Source: Acidovorax benzenivorans (GTDB taxonomy: Bacteria; Pseudomonadota; Gammaproteobacteria; Burkholderiales; Burkholderiaceae_C). From it: DNA of 64,000 nt. A model generated the notes under the pieces. It did no database searches, was not told the origin of the DNA, and worked only from the letters and a program-made list of their open reading frames with translations. Where the stretch lies: NCBI RefSeq assembly GCF_028680575.1, contig NZ_JAPCKI010000009.1:1-64000 (forward strand). The letters run 5' to 3'. Shown one piece after another: positions 53,208 to 61,379 of this stretch. Made by a program: the position numbers and the translations under genes. The first letter of the stretch is position 1. Every line of letters starts with the position of its first letter.

Positions 53208-54131
53208 TCAGTCCTGTGAGTTCTCGGATGCGTGCCAGCCGCCAAGGGCCACACGCGTGAGCCACGCCATCAGCACGAACAGCGCCATACCCGTCAGCGA
53301 GATCAGCAGCAGCGCAGCAAACATGCGCGGGATGTTGAGCTGAAAGCCCGCTTGCAAAATTTGGTACGCCAGCCCCGCACCCTGGCCGCCGGTGCCCGCC
53401 ACAAACTCGGCCACCACAGCACCGATGAGCGCGAGGCCACTGGAGATGCGCAGCCCGCCAAAGAAGTAGGGCAGTGCGCTGGGTATGCGCAGGCGCAGCA
53501 GGGTCTGCAGCCGCGTGGCGCGGTTGAGCTGGAAGTAGCTTTGCAGATCGGGCTCCACACTGCGCAGGCCCAGCGTGGTGTTGCTGATGATGGGGAACAG
53601 GGCGACCAGTGCGGCGCAGATCACCATGGAGGCGGTTGGGTCCTTCACCCAGATGATGATGAGTGGCGCCACGGCCACGATGGGCGTGACCTGCAGCAGC
53701 ACGGCGTAGGGGAACAGCGCGGTCTCGATGCGTTTGCTCTGCACGAACAGGAACGAGATCAGCACGCCTGCCACGGTGGCCACCACAAAGGCCAGCACCG
53801 TGATCTTGACGGTGACCCAGAGCGAGCCGCCCAGCGCGGCCCAGTCGGTGAACAGCGTCTTCATCATCAGGATGGGCGAGGGCACCAGATAGGGCGGCAG
53901 CTCCATGGCCGTGACCAGGCCCTGCCACAGCGCTATCAGCACCAGGCCAACGAGCACGGGGTACACCACGCGCTGCACGCGGGGCTGGGCCATTAGCGGC
54001 GGGCGCTTGGGTGTGGCCTTAGTGGCGGGTTTGGCCGCAACTGCTTGCGCTGGCGCCGAGCGTGGGGAGGCTGTGGGGCTGGAGGTAGCCACCGGCGCAG
54101 TCATGGGTGTGGAAGGGAAAGGGGTGCTCAT
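53208..54131 (-). CDS. ABC transporter permease (NitT/TauT type)
   Basis: The 307-residue permease has a roughly 45-residue Pro/Ala-rich cytoplasmic N-terminal extension, then six helices. The fold is BPD_transp_1 with TLFTDWAALGGSLWVTVKIT, VQSKRIETALFPYAVLLQVT, PIVAVAPLIIIWV and the EAA-loop region RIPSALPYFFGGLRISSGLA. It belongs to the NitT/TauT/SsuC/ThiX group. The start overlaps the end of the ATPase gene by four bases (ATGA), so translation is coupled. With the upstream ATPase and binding protein it forms a complete importer. Confidence 0.92.
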   Translation of the reverse strand: MSTPFPSTPMTAPVATSSPTASPRSAPAQAVAAKPATKATPKRPPLMAQPRVQRVVYPVLVGLVLIALWQGLVTAMELPPYLVPSPILMMKTLFTDWAALGGSLWVTVKITVLAFVVATVAGVLISFLFVQSKRIETALFPYAVLLQVTPIVAVAPLIIIWVKDPTASMVICAALVALFPIISNTTLGLRSVEPDLQSYFQLNRATRLQTLLRLRIPSALPYFFGGLRISSGLALIGAVVAEFVAGTGGQGAGLAYQILQAGFQLNIPRMFAALLLISLTGMALFVLMAWLTRVALGGWHASENSQD

Positions 54132-54970
54132 GCCACGGTCTCCTCGGTGTCCACGCTGGCGCGCAGCAGGCTGTCTTGCAGCAGCTTGGCGTAGCGGCTG
54201 AATTCGGGCGACACCATGAAGTCGGCCGTGCGGGGGTAAGGGGCGTCGATGCGGAACTCTTCGACCACGCGGCCAGGGCGCGCGGCCATCATGACCACGC
54301 GGCTGGAGAGGAACACGGCCTCGTGGATCGAGTGCGTCACAAAAATCACGGTGAGCTTCTTCTTGCGCCACAGATCCAGCAGGTCGGCATCGAGCTTGTG
54401 GCGCGTGATTTCATCCAGTGCGCCAAAGGGCTCGTCCATCAGCAGCAGGTCGGGCTGGGTGACCAGGCCGCGCGCAATCGACACGCGCATCTGCATGCCG
54501 CCCGACAGCGCCCGGGGCAGCGCGTTGGCAAATTTCGACAACCCCACCAGTGCCAGTGCCTCGGTCACGCGGGCATCGGCCTCAGCACGCGGCACGCCCG
54601 CCAGGTCCAGCGGCAGGCGCACATTGGTCTGCACACTGGCCCAGGGCATGAGCGTGGGCGACTGGAAAACAAACGCCATCTTCTTGCCGCTCTCTTCCAG
54701 TTGCGCCACGGGCTTGCGCCACAGGTGCAGGCGGCCATCGGTGGGCTCCAGCAGGCCCGCCACCATTTTCAGCAGCGTGCTCTTGCCGCAGCCCGAGGGG
54801 CCGAGCAGGGTGACGAATTCGCCTTCCTCAATGGTCAGGTCTACGGGCAGCAGGGCCTGGGTGCCATTGGGGTAGGTTTTTTCGGCAGAGAGCACCTCCA
54901 CGGCGGGCGTGGAATAGGCGGCCGGTGTGGGGGCTTGCACCAGCGGGGGGGAATCAGCGGGGGATGTCAT
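54128..54970 (-). CDS. ABC transporter ATPase (NitT/TauT type)
   Basis: The 280-residue ATPase has Walker A LLGPSGCGKSTLLKMVAGLL, a Q-loop in FVFQSPTLMPWASVQTNVRL, the signature LSGGMQMRVSIARGLVTQPD, Walker B LLLMDEPFGALDEITR and switch His in FVTHSIHEAVF. It is of the SsuB/TauB/ThiZ type. It energises the adjacent permease. The gap to the binding-protein gene is 71 bases. Confidence 0.94.
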   Translation of the reverse strand: MTSPADSPPLVQAPTPAAYSTPAVEVLSAEKTYPNGTQALLPVDLTIEEGEFVTLLGPSGCGKSTLLKMVAGLLEPTDGRLHLWRKPVAQLEESGKKMAFVFQSPTLMPWASVQTNVRLPLDLAGVPRAEADARVTEALALVGLSKFANALPRALSGGMQMRVSIARGLVTQPDLLLMDEPFGALDEITRHKLDADLLDLWRKKKLTVIFVTHSIHEAVFLSSRVVMMAARPGRVVEEFRIDAPYPRTADFMVSPEFSRYAKLLQDSLLRASVDTEETVA

Positions 54971-55041
54971 GGTCGCCTTTCGATGGATGCGGCCGGGCGG
55001 GCAAGGGGGCGCACCGGCCGCTGTTTCAGGGCTGTCAGGGC

Positions 55042-56046
55042 TCAGGGCAGAACCTTGAGGTCTTTGACGAACGACGTGGTGTAGGTCTCGGCCAGCTTCA
55101 CCTTGGAGGGGTCAATGAGCTTGGCGTCCACCAGGAAGTCGTAGCTGGCCTTGGCGCGCGCGTCGGTCATGATGCCGATGCCCATGGTGGCTGCGTCGCC
55201 ACCCGTGGCCATGCCCATTTCCTTGAGCTTGGCCACGCTGTAGGCCAGTTGCTCGTCGGTCATGTTGGGGTTGTCCTTCTTGATGAGCGCGTTGGCGGGG
55301 GCTGGGTCGGCCAGGTAGCTCTTCCAGCCTTCCATCGACGCTTTTACGAACGAGGCCACGGCGGCGCTGCGGTCCTTCACCGTCTTTTCCATGCACGAGA
55401 TGGTGGTGGCGTAGGCGGGGTAGCCCTGGTCGCTGAACATCAGCGTGTTGGCCTTGACGCCCGCCTTGGCAATCGCAAACGGCTCGGACGTCAGGTAGCC
55501 CTGCTGGGCGGCGTTCTTGTCGGCCACGAAGGGCTGGATGTTGAAGGTGTAGGGGCGCGTCTGCGAGTCGGTGAAGCCGTACTTGGCCTTGAGCCAGGGC
55601 CAGTAGCCGCGCTGGGCCGACGAGGCGATCAGGATGGTCTTGCCCTTGAGGTCTTCGAACTTCTTTACGTCCTCGTGCGCGATGAGCACCTGCGGGTCTT
55701 TTTGGAAGACGGCCGCCACGTTGACCACGGGCACGCCGCCTTCACGCATCTGGATCATCTGCAGGTCGCTCGACCCCATCACGCATTCGGCCTGGCCTGC
55801 GGCCATCATTTGCACGATGTTGACCTGCGGGCCACCCATCTTGATGGTTACGTCGAGCCCATACTTTTTGTACAGGCCCGTGGCCACCGCCTGGTAGAAG
55901 CCGCCATGCTCGGCCTGCGCGTACCAGTTGGTCATGTACGTGAACTTCTCTTGCGCCTGGGCAGTGCCCGACAGGGTGCCCAAGGCACCAACAGCGAGCA
56001 GTGCTGCTGCACCAAGTTTGGAAAGGCGGGTGGCGGTCTTCATCAT
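55042..56046 (-). CDS. ABC transporter substrate-binding protein (NMT1/ThiY-like)
   Basis: The 334-residue periplasmic protein has the signal peptide MMKTATRLSKLGAAALLAVG with cleavage after AQA. The mature part opens EKFTYMTNWYAQAEHGGFYQ, AVATGLYKKYGLDVTIKMGG, a clear NMT1/ThiY start whose relatives bind pyrimidines (HMP, formylaminopyrimidine) or other N-heterocycles. GQAECVMGSSDLQMIQMREG and SSAQRGYWPWLKAKYGF follow. The family and the deaminase, amidohydrolase and creatininase genes around it suggest a nucleobase-like or cyclic-amide ligand, which is inference. Confidence 0.9.
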   Translation of the reverse strand: MMKTATRLSKLGAAALLAVGALGTLSGTAQAQEKFTYMTNWYAQAEHGGFYQAVATGLYKKYGLDVTIKMGGPQVNIVQMMAAGQAECVMGSSDLQMIQMREGGVPVVNVAAVFQKDPQVLIAHEDVKKFEDLKGKTILIASSAQRGYWPWLKAKYGFTDSQTRPYTFNIQPFVADKNAAQQGYLTSEPFAIAKAGVKANTLMFSDQGYPAYATTISCMEKTVKDRSAAVASFVKASMEGWKSYLADPAPANALIKKDNPNMTDEQLAYSVAKLKEMGMATGGDAATMGIGIMTDARAKASYDFLVDAKLIDPSKVKLAETYTTSFVKDLKVLP

Positions 56047-56152
56047 GGTTGTGCTCCGGTAGGGTGGTGGAGGTGGAACGAAGGGGCAACGAGGGGAAAA
56101 CGAAAAGAGAAACTGGGGGGACTACGGGGGGCCGTGGCTGCATTCGCAGGTT

Positions 56153-57016
56153 TCAGGCCAGTGCGGACGAGTGCTCCACGTGGCCGGTGTGGTTGGCGCG
56201 GCCCCAGGTGGGCTCGGGGCGTGCGGCCCACTGCAGGTGGTGCAGCTCGGTGATCGCAGCGGCCCAGCTCACGGCCAGCGAATCGAGGATGGCGTGGCCC
56301 TGCTCGGCGGTGGCGGGCAGCGGGTCGCCAATGATTCCGCTGGGGCCAAAGTCGCGTGCGCTCCAGGCGCAGGCGGGGCGGCCGTCGGGCGAGAGAAGGG
56401 GCGAGTCAAAAACGGGTGGGTAGTTGACCACCGCGCGCTCCATGTGCACGGTGTCGGGGGCCAGCGCCAGCATCAAGGCGGTCTCGGCGTGGCCCGCGTG
56501 CATGGCCAGTTTCTTTTCGGTGTCGGACAGGTACTTGCCCGCCACATGCGGCACACGCCAGGTGAAGCTGGGCACCACGATGAAGTCGCCATGGCGCAGG
56601 CGCAGTTCGCGCGCGCACATCTCCATCACCTGCGGCTGGCCGCCGTGGCCGTTGACGAACAGCAGCTTGCGAAAGCCTGCGCGGTAGACCGACTCGCCCA
56701 CCTCGTTCATGGTGGCCAGCAGGGTCTCGCCGCTCAGCGTGACGGTGCCAGGGAAGTGCAGGTGCTCTTCGGACTTGCCGTAGGTAATGGGGGCCATCGC
56801 AAACGCGGGCACATCGGCGGGAAGGCGGGCCAGCGCATGGCCCACCACGCCCGCGCTGATGACTGTGTCCACCGCGCAGGGCAGGTGCGGGCCGTGCTGC
56901 TCGGTGGCGCCGGTGGGCAGCACGATGACGGTGTTTTCCTTGTCTGGCAGGTCGGCGATCTCGGTCCAGCTCAGGTAGGGCAGGTAGCGGTGGGGCGGGT
57001 TGTAGCCGTGCAGCAT
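56153..57016 (-). CDS. Creatininase-family amidohydrolase
   Basis: The 287-residue protein has creatininase-family metal-binding motifs: LPTGATEQHGPHLPCAVDTV (E, H and D ligands), GKSEEHLHFPGTVTLSGETL, LFVNGHGGQPQVMEMCAREL and HAGHAETALMLALAPDTV (H..E). Members hydrolyse cyclic amides, such as creatinine to creatine, or act in riboflavin-type and mycofactocin pathways. In this operon, ring-opening of a cyclic amide is the natural guess. It is 30 bases after ridA and 106 before the binding-protein gene. Confidence 0.9.
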   Translation of the reverse strand: MLHGYNPPHRYLPYLSWTEIADLPDKENTVIVLPTGATEQHGPHLPCAVDTVISAGVVGHALARLPADVPAFAMAPITYGKSEEHLHFPGTVTLSGETLLATMNEVGESVYRAGFRKLLFVNGHGGQPQVMEMCARELRLRHGDFIVVPSFTWRVPHVAGKYLSDTEKKLAMHAGHAETALMLALAPDTVHMERAVVNYPPVFDSPLLSPDGRPACAWSARDFGPSGIIGDPLPATAEQGHAILDSLAVSWAAAITELHHLQWAARPEPTWGRANHTGHVEHSSALA

Positions 57017-57046
57017 GGGAGACTTTCGTGAAGTGTTGGGGGTGGA

Positions 57047-57511
57047 TCAGCGCTGGGGCAGATACGCGGTCGCTTCGACCTCGATCAGGATGTCGGGCGT
57101 GGGCAACATGCCGCTCACTTCCACCACGGTGGACGCGGGTGGCTCGCCGGGGAAGAACAGCTTGCGCACGCGGCTGTACTGCGGGAAGTGGTCCAGGTTC
57201 TTGAAGTACTGCACCAGCTTGAACACGTCGGACATCTGGCCGCCTGCGGCCTCGATGGTCTGGCGGATGCGGTCCAGCACATACCAGCTCTGCGCGAGGA
57301 TGGGGCCCTCCTTGATGTCACTGCTGAACTCGCCCGTGCGGCCAATCAGCGTGGCGGCCTCGTCAGGGATGTCGGCATAGCCGCGAACGATGCGGCTGGC
57401 GGCAGGGTCTACGGCGATGATCCCGCTCAGGTAGATGAAGTCGCCTGCACGGCGCCAGGCGGCGTAGCGGGCCAGAGGCTGGGCGATTCCAGGCGCAGAT
57501 GTTGGGCTCAT
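57047..57511 (-). CDS. RidA-family (Rid/YER057c/UK114) protein
   Basis: The 154-residue protein resembles RidA-family enamine/imine deaminases and the RutC aminoacrylate-type members. Visible parts are DFIYLSGIIAVDPAASRIVR, AQSWYVLDRIRQTIEAAGGQ, VFKLVQYFKNLDHFPQYSRV, RKLFFPGEPPASTVVEVSGM and ILIEVEATAYLP. The catalytic Arg position common in RidA is plausibly in SRVRKLFF. The start overlaps the amidohydrolase stop (ATGA). In pyrimidine catabolism such proteins remove reactive imines. Confidence 0.9.
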   Translation of the reverse strand: MSPTSAPGIAQPLARYAAWRRAGDFIYLSGIIAVDPAASRIVRGYADIPDEAATLIGRTGEFSSDIKEGPILAQSWYVLDRIRQTIEAAGGQMSDVFKLVQYFKNLDHFPQYSRVRKLFFPGEPPASTVVEVSGMLPTPDILIEVEATAYLPQR

Positions 57512-58827
57512 GCGAGGCTCCTTGCGGATTGGGTTGTCGGCACATGCCAGGCGGCGGGCGCATGGCCGCTGGCGACGCGGCCTTGGCGCAGCACCACGCG
57601 GCCCTGCGCGCCTTGTGTGCGGGATGGAAAGCCCCAGTGGTCGGCCTGTGTGAAGACCAGCAGGTCAGCCACGGCGCCGGGCTGCAGGGGCAGCGCGGCG
57701 GGACCGGTGCGCAGCCAGTCGGTGCGGCACAGCGATTCGCTCCATTGGTCGAACGGCGCATCGAGCTGCGCGGCCAGCACGCCCGTGGCGAGGGCTTCCA
57801 GCGGGTCGAAGCTGCCCACGGGGCAGAAAGGGTCTTGCACGTTGTCGCTGGCCACCAGCACCGGAATACCGCGTGCGCGGGCTTCCTTCACCAGCGTGAG
57901 GCCACGCTGGCGTGGCGTGCGGCCGGTGGTGGCGTCTTGCAGCAGTAGGTTGGTAATGGGCAGCGTGACCAGGGTGATGGGGCTTTGCGCCACAGCGTCC
58001 AGCGTGGCGAGGGCGGTGGCCTCGTCTTGCGCCGCCAGCGCGCAGGTGTGGCCACAGACCACATGGCCTTCGAAACGCAGCTCCTTGAGCAGTGCGGCGG
58101 TGGTCGCCAAGCCCTGGGCACCGGGGTGTAGTTCTTCGTCCACATGCAGGTCCACGTTCATGCCGTGGTGTTGTGCGGCTTCGAACAGGTGGCGCAGGGC
58201 CTGCGCGTCCCAATTGGTGGAATGCACGAAGCCGCCCAACAGCGCGCCGGGCCCGCTGGCTGCCACCGTGGCGGCCAGCCGCATAGCGATGCTGCGGTCG
58301 GCGTACAGGTGCAATGGGATCAGGCTCACGCGCTCCAGCGTGATGCGGTCGGCCCAATCATGGGCCAGTGCACGCTGCACGTTCCAGGCCAGCGGCTGGG
58401 CGTCGGGCTCCCACCAGTCGCAGTGGGTGCGCAGGTGCACGGTGCCTGCGTCGTAGGCCCATTGCAGCGCGCGGCTGGCGCGGGCATGGATGTCGGCTTC
58501 GGTCCAGCCTTGGCGGTCCACCATCATGGCGTCGATGGCGCCCAGCAGGCCGGGTTTGACCACCCCCATGCGCGGCAGGGTGAATGCCTTGTCCAGGTGC
58601 GTGTGCGCATCAACCAGACCGGGCAGCACCAGCGCGCCCGCCACGTCCCACACCGCGCCCTGTGGCACAGGCGATGTGCCGTGGGGCAGCACCCGCACGA
58701 TGCGGCCCTGGGCCAGGTGCAGGTCGGCCAGTGCGGGCTGATGGCCCTGTTGCGGCCATGCGGCGGGCAGCAGCCAGCGCGGCAAACGGGCGCGCAGGAT
58801 GTGGTCGGGAGTGTTGGATGCGTGCAT
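57508..58827 (-). CDS. Cytosine-deaminase-like amidohydrolase
   Basis: The 439-residue amidohydrolase-superfamily protein has metal-binding HTHLDKAF in GLVDAHTHLDKAFTLPRMGV, DLHVDEELHPGAQG, CGHTCALAAQDE and the late Asp in ASDNVQDPFCPVGSFDPLEA. This DNVQDPF form is the cytosine deaminase/AtzC-like subgroup, which deaminates cytosine, isoguanine, creatinine or triazines. The ATG at 58827 is preferred over a TTG at 58845 that falls inside the upstream gene. It is translationally coupled to ridA. The substrate is not determined. Confidence 0.9.
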   Translation of the reverse strand: MHASNTPDHILRARLPRWLLPAAWPQQGHQPALADLHLAQGRIVRVLPHGTSPVPQGAVWDVAGALVLPGLVDAHTHLDKAFTLPRMGVVKPGLLGAIDAMMVDRQGWTEADIHARASRALQWAYDAGTVHLRTHCDWWEPDAQPLAWNVQRALAHDWADRITLERVSLIPLHLYADRSIAMRLAATVAASGPGALLGGFVHSTNWDAQALRHLFEAAQHHGMNVDLHVDEELHPGAQGLATTAALLKELRFEGHVVCGHTCALAAQDEATALATLDAVAQSPITLVTLPITNLLLQDATTGRTPRQRGLTLVKEARARGIPVLVASDNVQDPFCPVGSFDPLEALATGVLAAQLDAPFDQWSESLCRTDWLRTGPAALPLQPGAVADLLVFTQADHWGFPSRTQGAQGRVVLRQGRVASGHAPAAWHVPTTQSARSLA

Positions 58828-58837
58828 GCCGTGGCCC

Positions 58838-59425
58838 TTACGCAAAGCGCGCCATGGCCTGGCCCACGCGGGCCTTGAAGGCCGCCAGGCGGGGCGGTGT
58901 GGCCACGTTCATGTGGTAGTAGGCGTGGTAATCCACCCGTGCCTTGCCGCCCGTGAGCAAGCGCATGTAGCGGGTGATGGACTTGCGCGGCGGGTCGCCC
59001 ATAAAGAGTGCCGTCCAGCGTGGGCGGCCGTAGGTCACCACAGCCGAGATGCGCTTGATGTGCGTGAGCGAGGGCTTGACGTTGTGCGGGTCGCTGATGT
59101 CAAAGGCCACGCCGGGCATGAGCACGCGGTCGAAAAAGCCCTTGAGCATGGCAGGCATGCCAAAGCACCAGGTGGGAAAACAGAACACCACGGCCTCGGC
59201 CCAGAGCAGCCGGTCCACATAGCCCTGCACGGGCAACTGGTTGCTGGGAACCTCGTGGTAGCCCAGGCGCTCCTCGCGTGTCATCACGGGGTTGAAGCCC
59301 TCGGCGTACAGGTCGCAGTCGTCCACCTCATGGCCCGCGCCGCGCAGCTGTTGCACCACCTCGGTGTGCAGAGCGGCGTTGTAACTGGTTTCTACCGGGT
59401 GGCAATAGATCACGAGGATGCGCAT
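58838..59425 (-). CDS. Flavodoxin-fold NAD(P)H oxidoreductase
   Basis: The 195-residue protein belongs to the flavodoxin-like-fold NAD(P)H:quinone/FMN reductase family. It starts MRILVIYCHPVETSYNAALH, has DDCDLYAEGFNPVMTREER, and the flavin-binding LLWAEAVVFCFPTWCFGMPA, MLKGFFDRVLMPGVAF. It probably supplies electrons or reduced flavin. The neighbouring ferredoxin-domain gene 29 bases upstream could be its electron partner. It lies 10 bases before the amidohydrolase ATG. Confidence 0.9.
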   Translation of the reverse strand: MRILVIYCHPVETSYNAALHTEVVQQLRGAGHEVDDCDLYAEGFNPVMTREERLGYHEVPSNQLPVQGYVDRLLWAEAVVFCFPTWCFGMPAMLKGFFDRVLMPGVAFDISDPHNVKPSLTHIKRISAVVTYGRPRWTALFMGDPPRKSITRYMRLLTGGKARVDYHAYYHMNVATPPRLAAFKARVGQAMARFA

Positions 59426-59454
59426 GGCGGGTGTCCTTCGGTTGGGGGATGGGC

Positions 59455-59757
59455 CTAGAGGTCCAGCGTGAGCGTGGCGCTGTGGCTGCGCGCGCAGCAC
59501 ACGGCGACGTGCGTGGCTTGTTCGTCGGCACTTAGGCAGCTGTCGCGGTGGTCGGGCTCGCCGTCCAGCCAGCGGGTCATGCAGGTGCCGCACACGCCCT
59601 GTTCGCACAGGGTCTCCAGGGCCACACCGGCGAGCTGCAGCACGTCGGCCATGCTCTCGCCGGGGGCAACGGGCAGGCGTATCTGGCTGCGCTGCAGGAT
59701 CAGCTCGAACGGTTGTTCTGTGCTGGCGACGCTGGCTGTTTCAGGGGCTGTCTGCAT
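59455..59757 (-). CDS. Stand-alone [2Fe-2S] ferredoxin (PDR C-terminal-like)
   Basis: The 100-residue protein is a plant-type 2Fe-2S domain most like the C-terminal domain of phthalate dioxygenase reductase. Four cluster Cys are in LCEQGVCGTCMTRWLDG and VAVCCARS, with EPDHRDSCLSADEQATHVAV between. The flavin and NAD domains of such reductases are missing; the flavodoxin-fold gene next door may substitute. It is the first gene of the long minus-strand operon. The RutR-like operator and sigma-54-type promoter lie directly upstream, so the leader is only about 27 bases and no Shine-Dalgarno sequence is apparent. Confidence 0.9.
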   Translation of the reverse strand: MQTAPETASVASTEQPFELILQRSQIRLPVAPGESMADVLQLAGVALETLCEQGVCGTCMTRWLDGEPDHRDSCLSADEQATHVAVCCARSHSATLTLDL

Positions 59758-59773
59758 TGTTTGACCATGTGAT

Positions 59774-59789
59774 TTGATCGATTGGTCAA
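59774..59789. promoter_or_regulatory. RutR-like operator
   Basis: TTGATCGATTGGTCAA matches the E. coli RutR consensus TTGACCA-N2-TGGTCAA at 12 of 14 specified bases; the right half is perfect. A further perfect left half-site TTGACCA lies at 59761-59767. The site covers the predicted sigma-54 start (about 59784). The neighbouring regulator gene is RutR-like. Confidence 0.6.
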
Positions 59790-59794
59790 ACTAT

Positions 59795-59810
59795 TGCAAA
59801 GGCTGTGCCA
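59795..59810 (-). promoter_or_regulatory. Sigma-54-type promoter of the ferredoxin-to-ureD operon
   Basis: On the minus strand TGGCACAGCCTTTGCA matches TGGCACG-N4-TTGCA with a single mismatch. GG (59809-59808) and GC (59797-59796) are ten bases apart. The predicted start is near 59784, and the first ATG is at 59757. Confidence 0.7.
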
Positions 59811-59880
59811 GCCACAAAAATCGGTAAAACGTCTTTGTGATGGATCAATGCTGCTTATTGGCGCCGCGTGCTGGTGCAAA

Positions 59881-59930
59881 GCGCCCGGGATGGGCGCCTC
59901 GGCACCGGGGGACTGCCCAAAAATGGGCAG
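59881..59930. other. Paired hairpins downstream of the TetR gene
   Basis: GCGCCC/GGGCGC (59881-59897) and CTGCCC/GGGCAG (59913-59930) form two perfect 6-bp hairpins just past the TetR stop. There is no T-run, so a standard intrinsic terminator is not shown; they may still reduce read-through into the ferredoxin operon. Confidence 0.45.
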
Positions 59931-59936
59931 GGGGCC

Positions 59937-60611
59937 TTAGTCTGGTGCGAGGCCGCAGCCCAGCAGCACAAAGCTGGTGAGTTCGCGCACGATGGGCTCG
60001 CGGTCGATGGGCTCGTCGGGCGCCAGGCCCAGCATGATGTGCACTTGCACGCCGTAGTCGGCGTAGTGCTGTGTCATGCCCCAAATCTGCATGAGCAGCA
60101 GCGTGGGGTTGACGGCGCGCATGCGGCCTTCGGCAATCCAGCGGTTGATCAGGTCCGCCTTCTGCTGGGTGGACTTGACGGCCACGGGCCAGTATTTGCC
60201 CAGGTTGCGCCCGCCGCCCAGCACCTCGGTAGTGAAGATGCGCGACAGGCCCGGGTTGTCGAGCGCGTAGTCGAGCTTCTTGCGCACGTAGCTGCTCAGC
60301 ACCTTCTTGGGGTCGTCGCTGTTGTTGTCGAAAATGAAAGCACCCGACCAGCCGTTGAGCACCGAATACAGCAGCTCTTCATACAACTCTTCCTTGCTGC
60401 TGATGTAGTAGTGCAGCTGCGGCTTGGTCAGGCCCGCGCGCTCGGCAATGGCTTTGGTGGATGCCCCCTTGAAGCCATGGCGGCTGAACTCGGCAATGGC
60501 CGCTTCGCGGATGGCGCCCAGGATGCGTTCGCGGCCCTGTTTGGCGCGGCTGAGCAGCGCGCCGGAGGCGGCTTCGGCTTCGGATTCGGTCATGGCGGTG
60601 GTGCGAGGCAT
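59937..60611 (-). CDS. RutR-like TetR-family regulator
   Basis: The 224-residue repressor-type protein has an N-terminal TetR helix-turn-helix (about 30-75): REAAIAEFSRHGFKGASTKA, IAERAGLTKPQLHYYISSKE. The ligand domain has TTEVLGGGRNLGKYW and LLMQIWGMTQHYADYGVQVH, closely matching the LxFMIWASTQHYADF segment of E. coli RutR, which senses uracil or thymine. A RutR-type operator lies between this gene and the ferredoxin operon. It probably represses that operon until a pyrimidine-like ligand binds. It lies 48 bases after the deaminase gene on the same strand. Confidence 0.9.
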   Translation of the reverse strand: MPRTTAMTESEAEAASGALLSRAKQGRERILGAIREAAIAEFSRHGFKGASTKAIAERAGLTKPQLHYYISSKEELYEELLYSVLNGWSGAFIFDNNSDDPKKVLSSYVRKKLDYALDNPGLSRIFTTEVLGGGRNLGKYWPVAVKSTQQKADLINRWIAEGRMRAVNPTLLLMQIWGMTQHYADYGVQVHIMLGLAPDEPIDREPIVRELTSFVLLGCGLAPD

Positions 60612-60659
60612 GGTGGGTTGCAGGGTGTGCGCCGCAGATTCTGCCCGCGCAGGAATGGT

Positions 60660-61187
60660 TCAGACTTTCCAGAACCCGATGTGGGGCGCACTGGCTTCTT
60701 CGACCAGCGCAGGGCCGATGCATTCGATGGTGTGGGGCGATGCGGCAAACACGTCGCGGCACGACAGCTCGGCATCGCGCTGCTCGGCGCGTTCGCCCCG
60801 AAACACGCGCAGGCGTTCGGCATCAATGCCAAACACCACGCGCCCAATGCCCGACCAGAAGATGGCGCCCGCACACATCACGCAGGGCTCGGCCGACGAA
60901 TACAGCGTGGCCTTGGCCAGGGTGTCGCGGCCCACGCGCGGGCTGAGCTGGCGCACGGCATTGGTCTCGGCGTGGCCGGTGCAGTCGCCGGTCTCGGTGG
61001 TGTTGCAGTAGGCCTCGGCCAGCAGGTGGCCTTCGGCGCTGATGACCACCGCACCAAATGGGCGGTTGCCGCGCGCGCGGGCAGTGCACGACCACGCGAT
61101 GGCCTGGCGCAGGTAGGTGCCGTCGGTGTCGTTGACGGTTGTGGGGTCGTCAAAACTGGCGGGGGGTGCAGACATGAGCGCGTGCAT
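60660..61187 (-). CDS. CMP/dCMP-type nucleoside or base deaminase
   Basis: The 175-residue zinc deaminase has C[H]AE at GHAETNAVRQLSPRVG and PCxxC at SAEPCVMCAGAIFWSGIGRV, the active-site signature of the cytidine/guanine deaminase superfamily. NRPFGAVVISAEGHLLAEAY precedes it. The FWSGI and C-terminal ASPHTIECIGP resemble guanine deaminase-type members, so guanine, a related purine or a pyrimidine is likely. The ATG at 61187 has GGAG seven bases upstream. A sigma-54-type promoter lies about 80 bases before it. The next gene is the RutR-like regulator. Confidence 0.9.
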   Translation of the reverse strand: MHALMSAPPASFDDPTTVNDTDGTYLRQAIAWSCTARARGNRPFGAVVISAEGHLLAEAYCNTTETGDCTGHAETNAVRQLSPRVGRDTLAKATLYSSAEPCVMCAGAIFWSGIGRVVFGIDAERLRVFRGERAEQRDAELSCRDVFAASPHTIECIGPALVEEASAPHIGFWKV

Positions 61188-61277
61188 GGTGTGTCTCCGT
61201 CGAGGGTGTGGTGGGGTGCTTCGTCGTTGTGCAACGCCGGGCTGTCTGCAAGCCCGCCGTTGTGGTGGGCTGTGCTA

Positions 61278-61293
61278 TGCATTTGGCATGCCA
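61278..61293 (-). promoter_or_regulatory. Sigma-54-type promoter of the deaminase gene
   Basis: On the minus strand TGGCATGCCAAATGCA keeps GG-N10-GC spacing (GG 61292-61291, GC 61280-61279) with two mismatches to consensus. The predicted start is near 61267. The overlapping TTGGCATGCCAA (61283-61294) is also a perfect 12-base palindrome. Confidence 0.55.
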
Positions 61294-61379
61294 ATCACAA
61301 TCAGTGACATGTATGCATGCCTTTTGACGCGCTGTGCACAAGCCTCTGACTCCGTGGGAGCACACACGCAAGGCGCTGT

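Noticed and set aside
59820..59936. NtrC enhancer sites upstream of the ferredoxin operon
   Set aside because: Only GGTGC/GCACC half-sites are visible; no full palindrome with the expected spacing could be supported.
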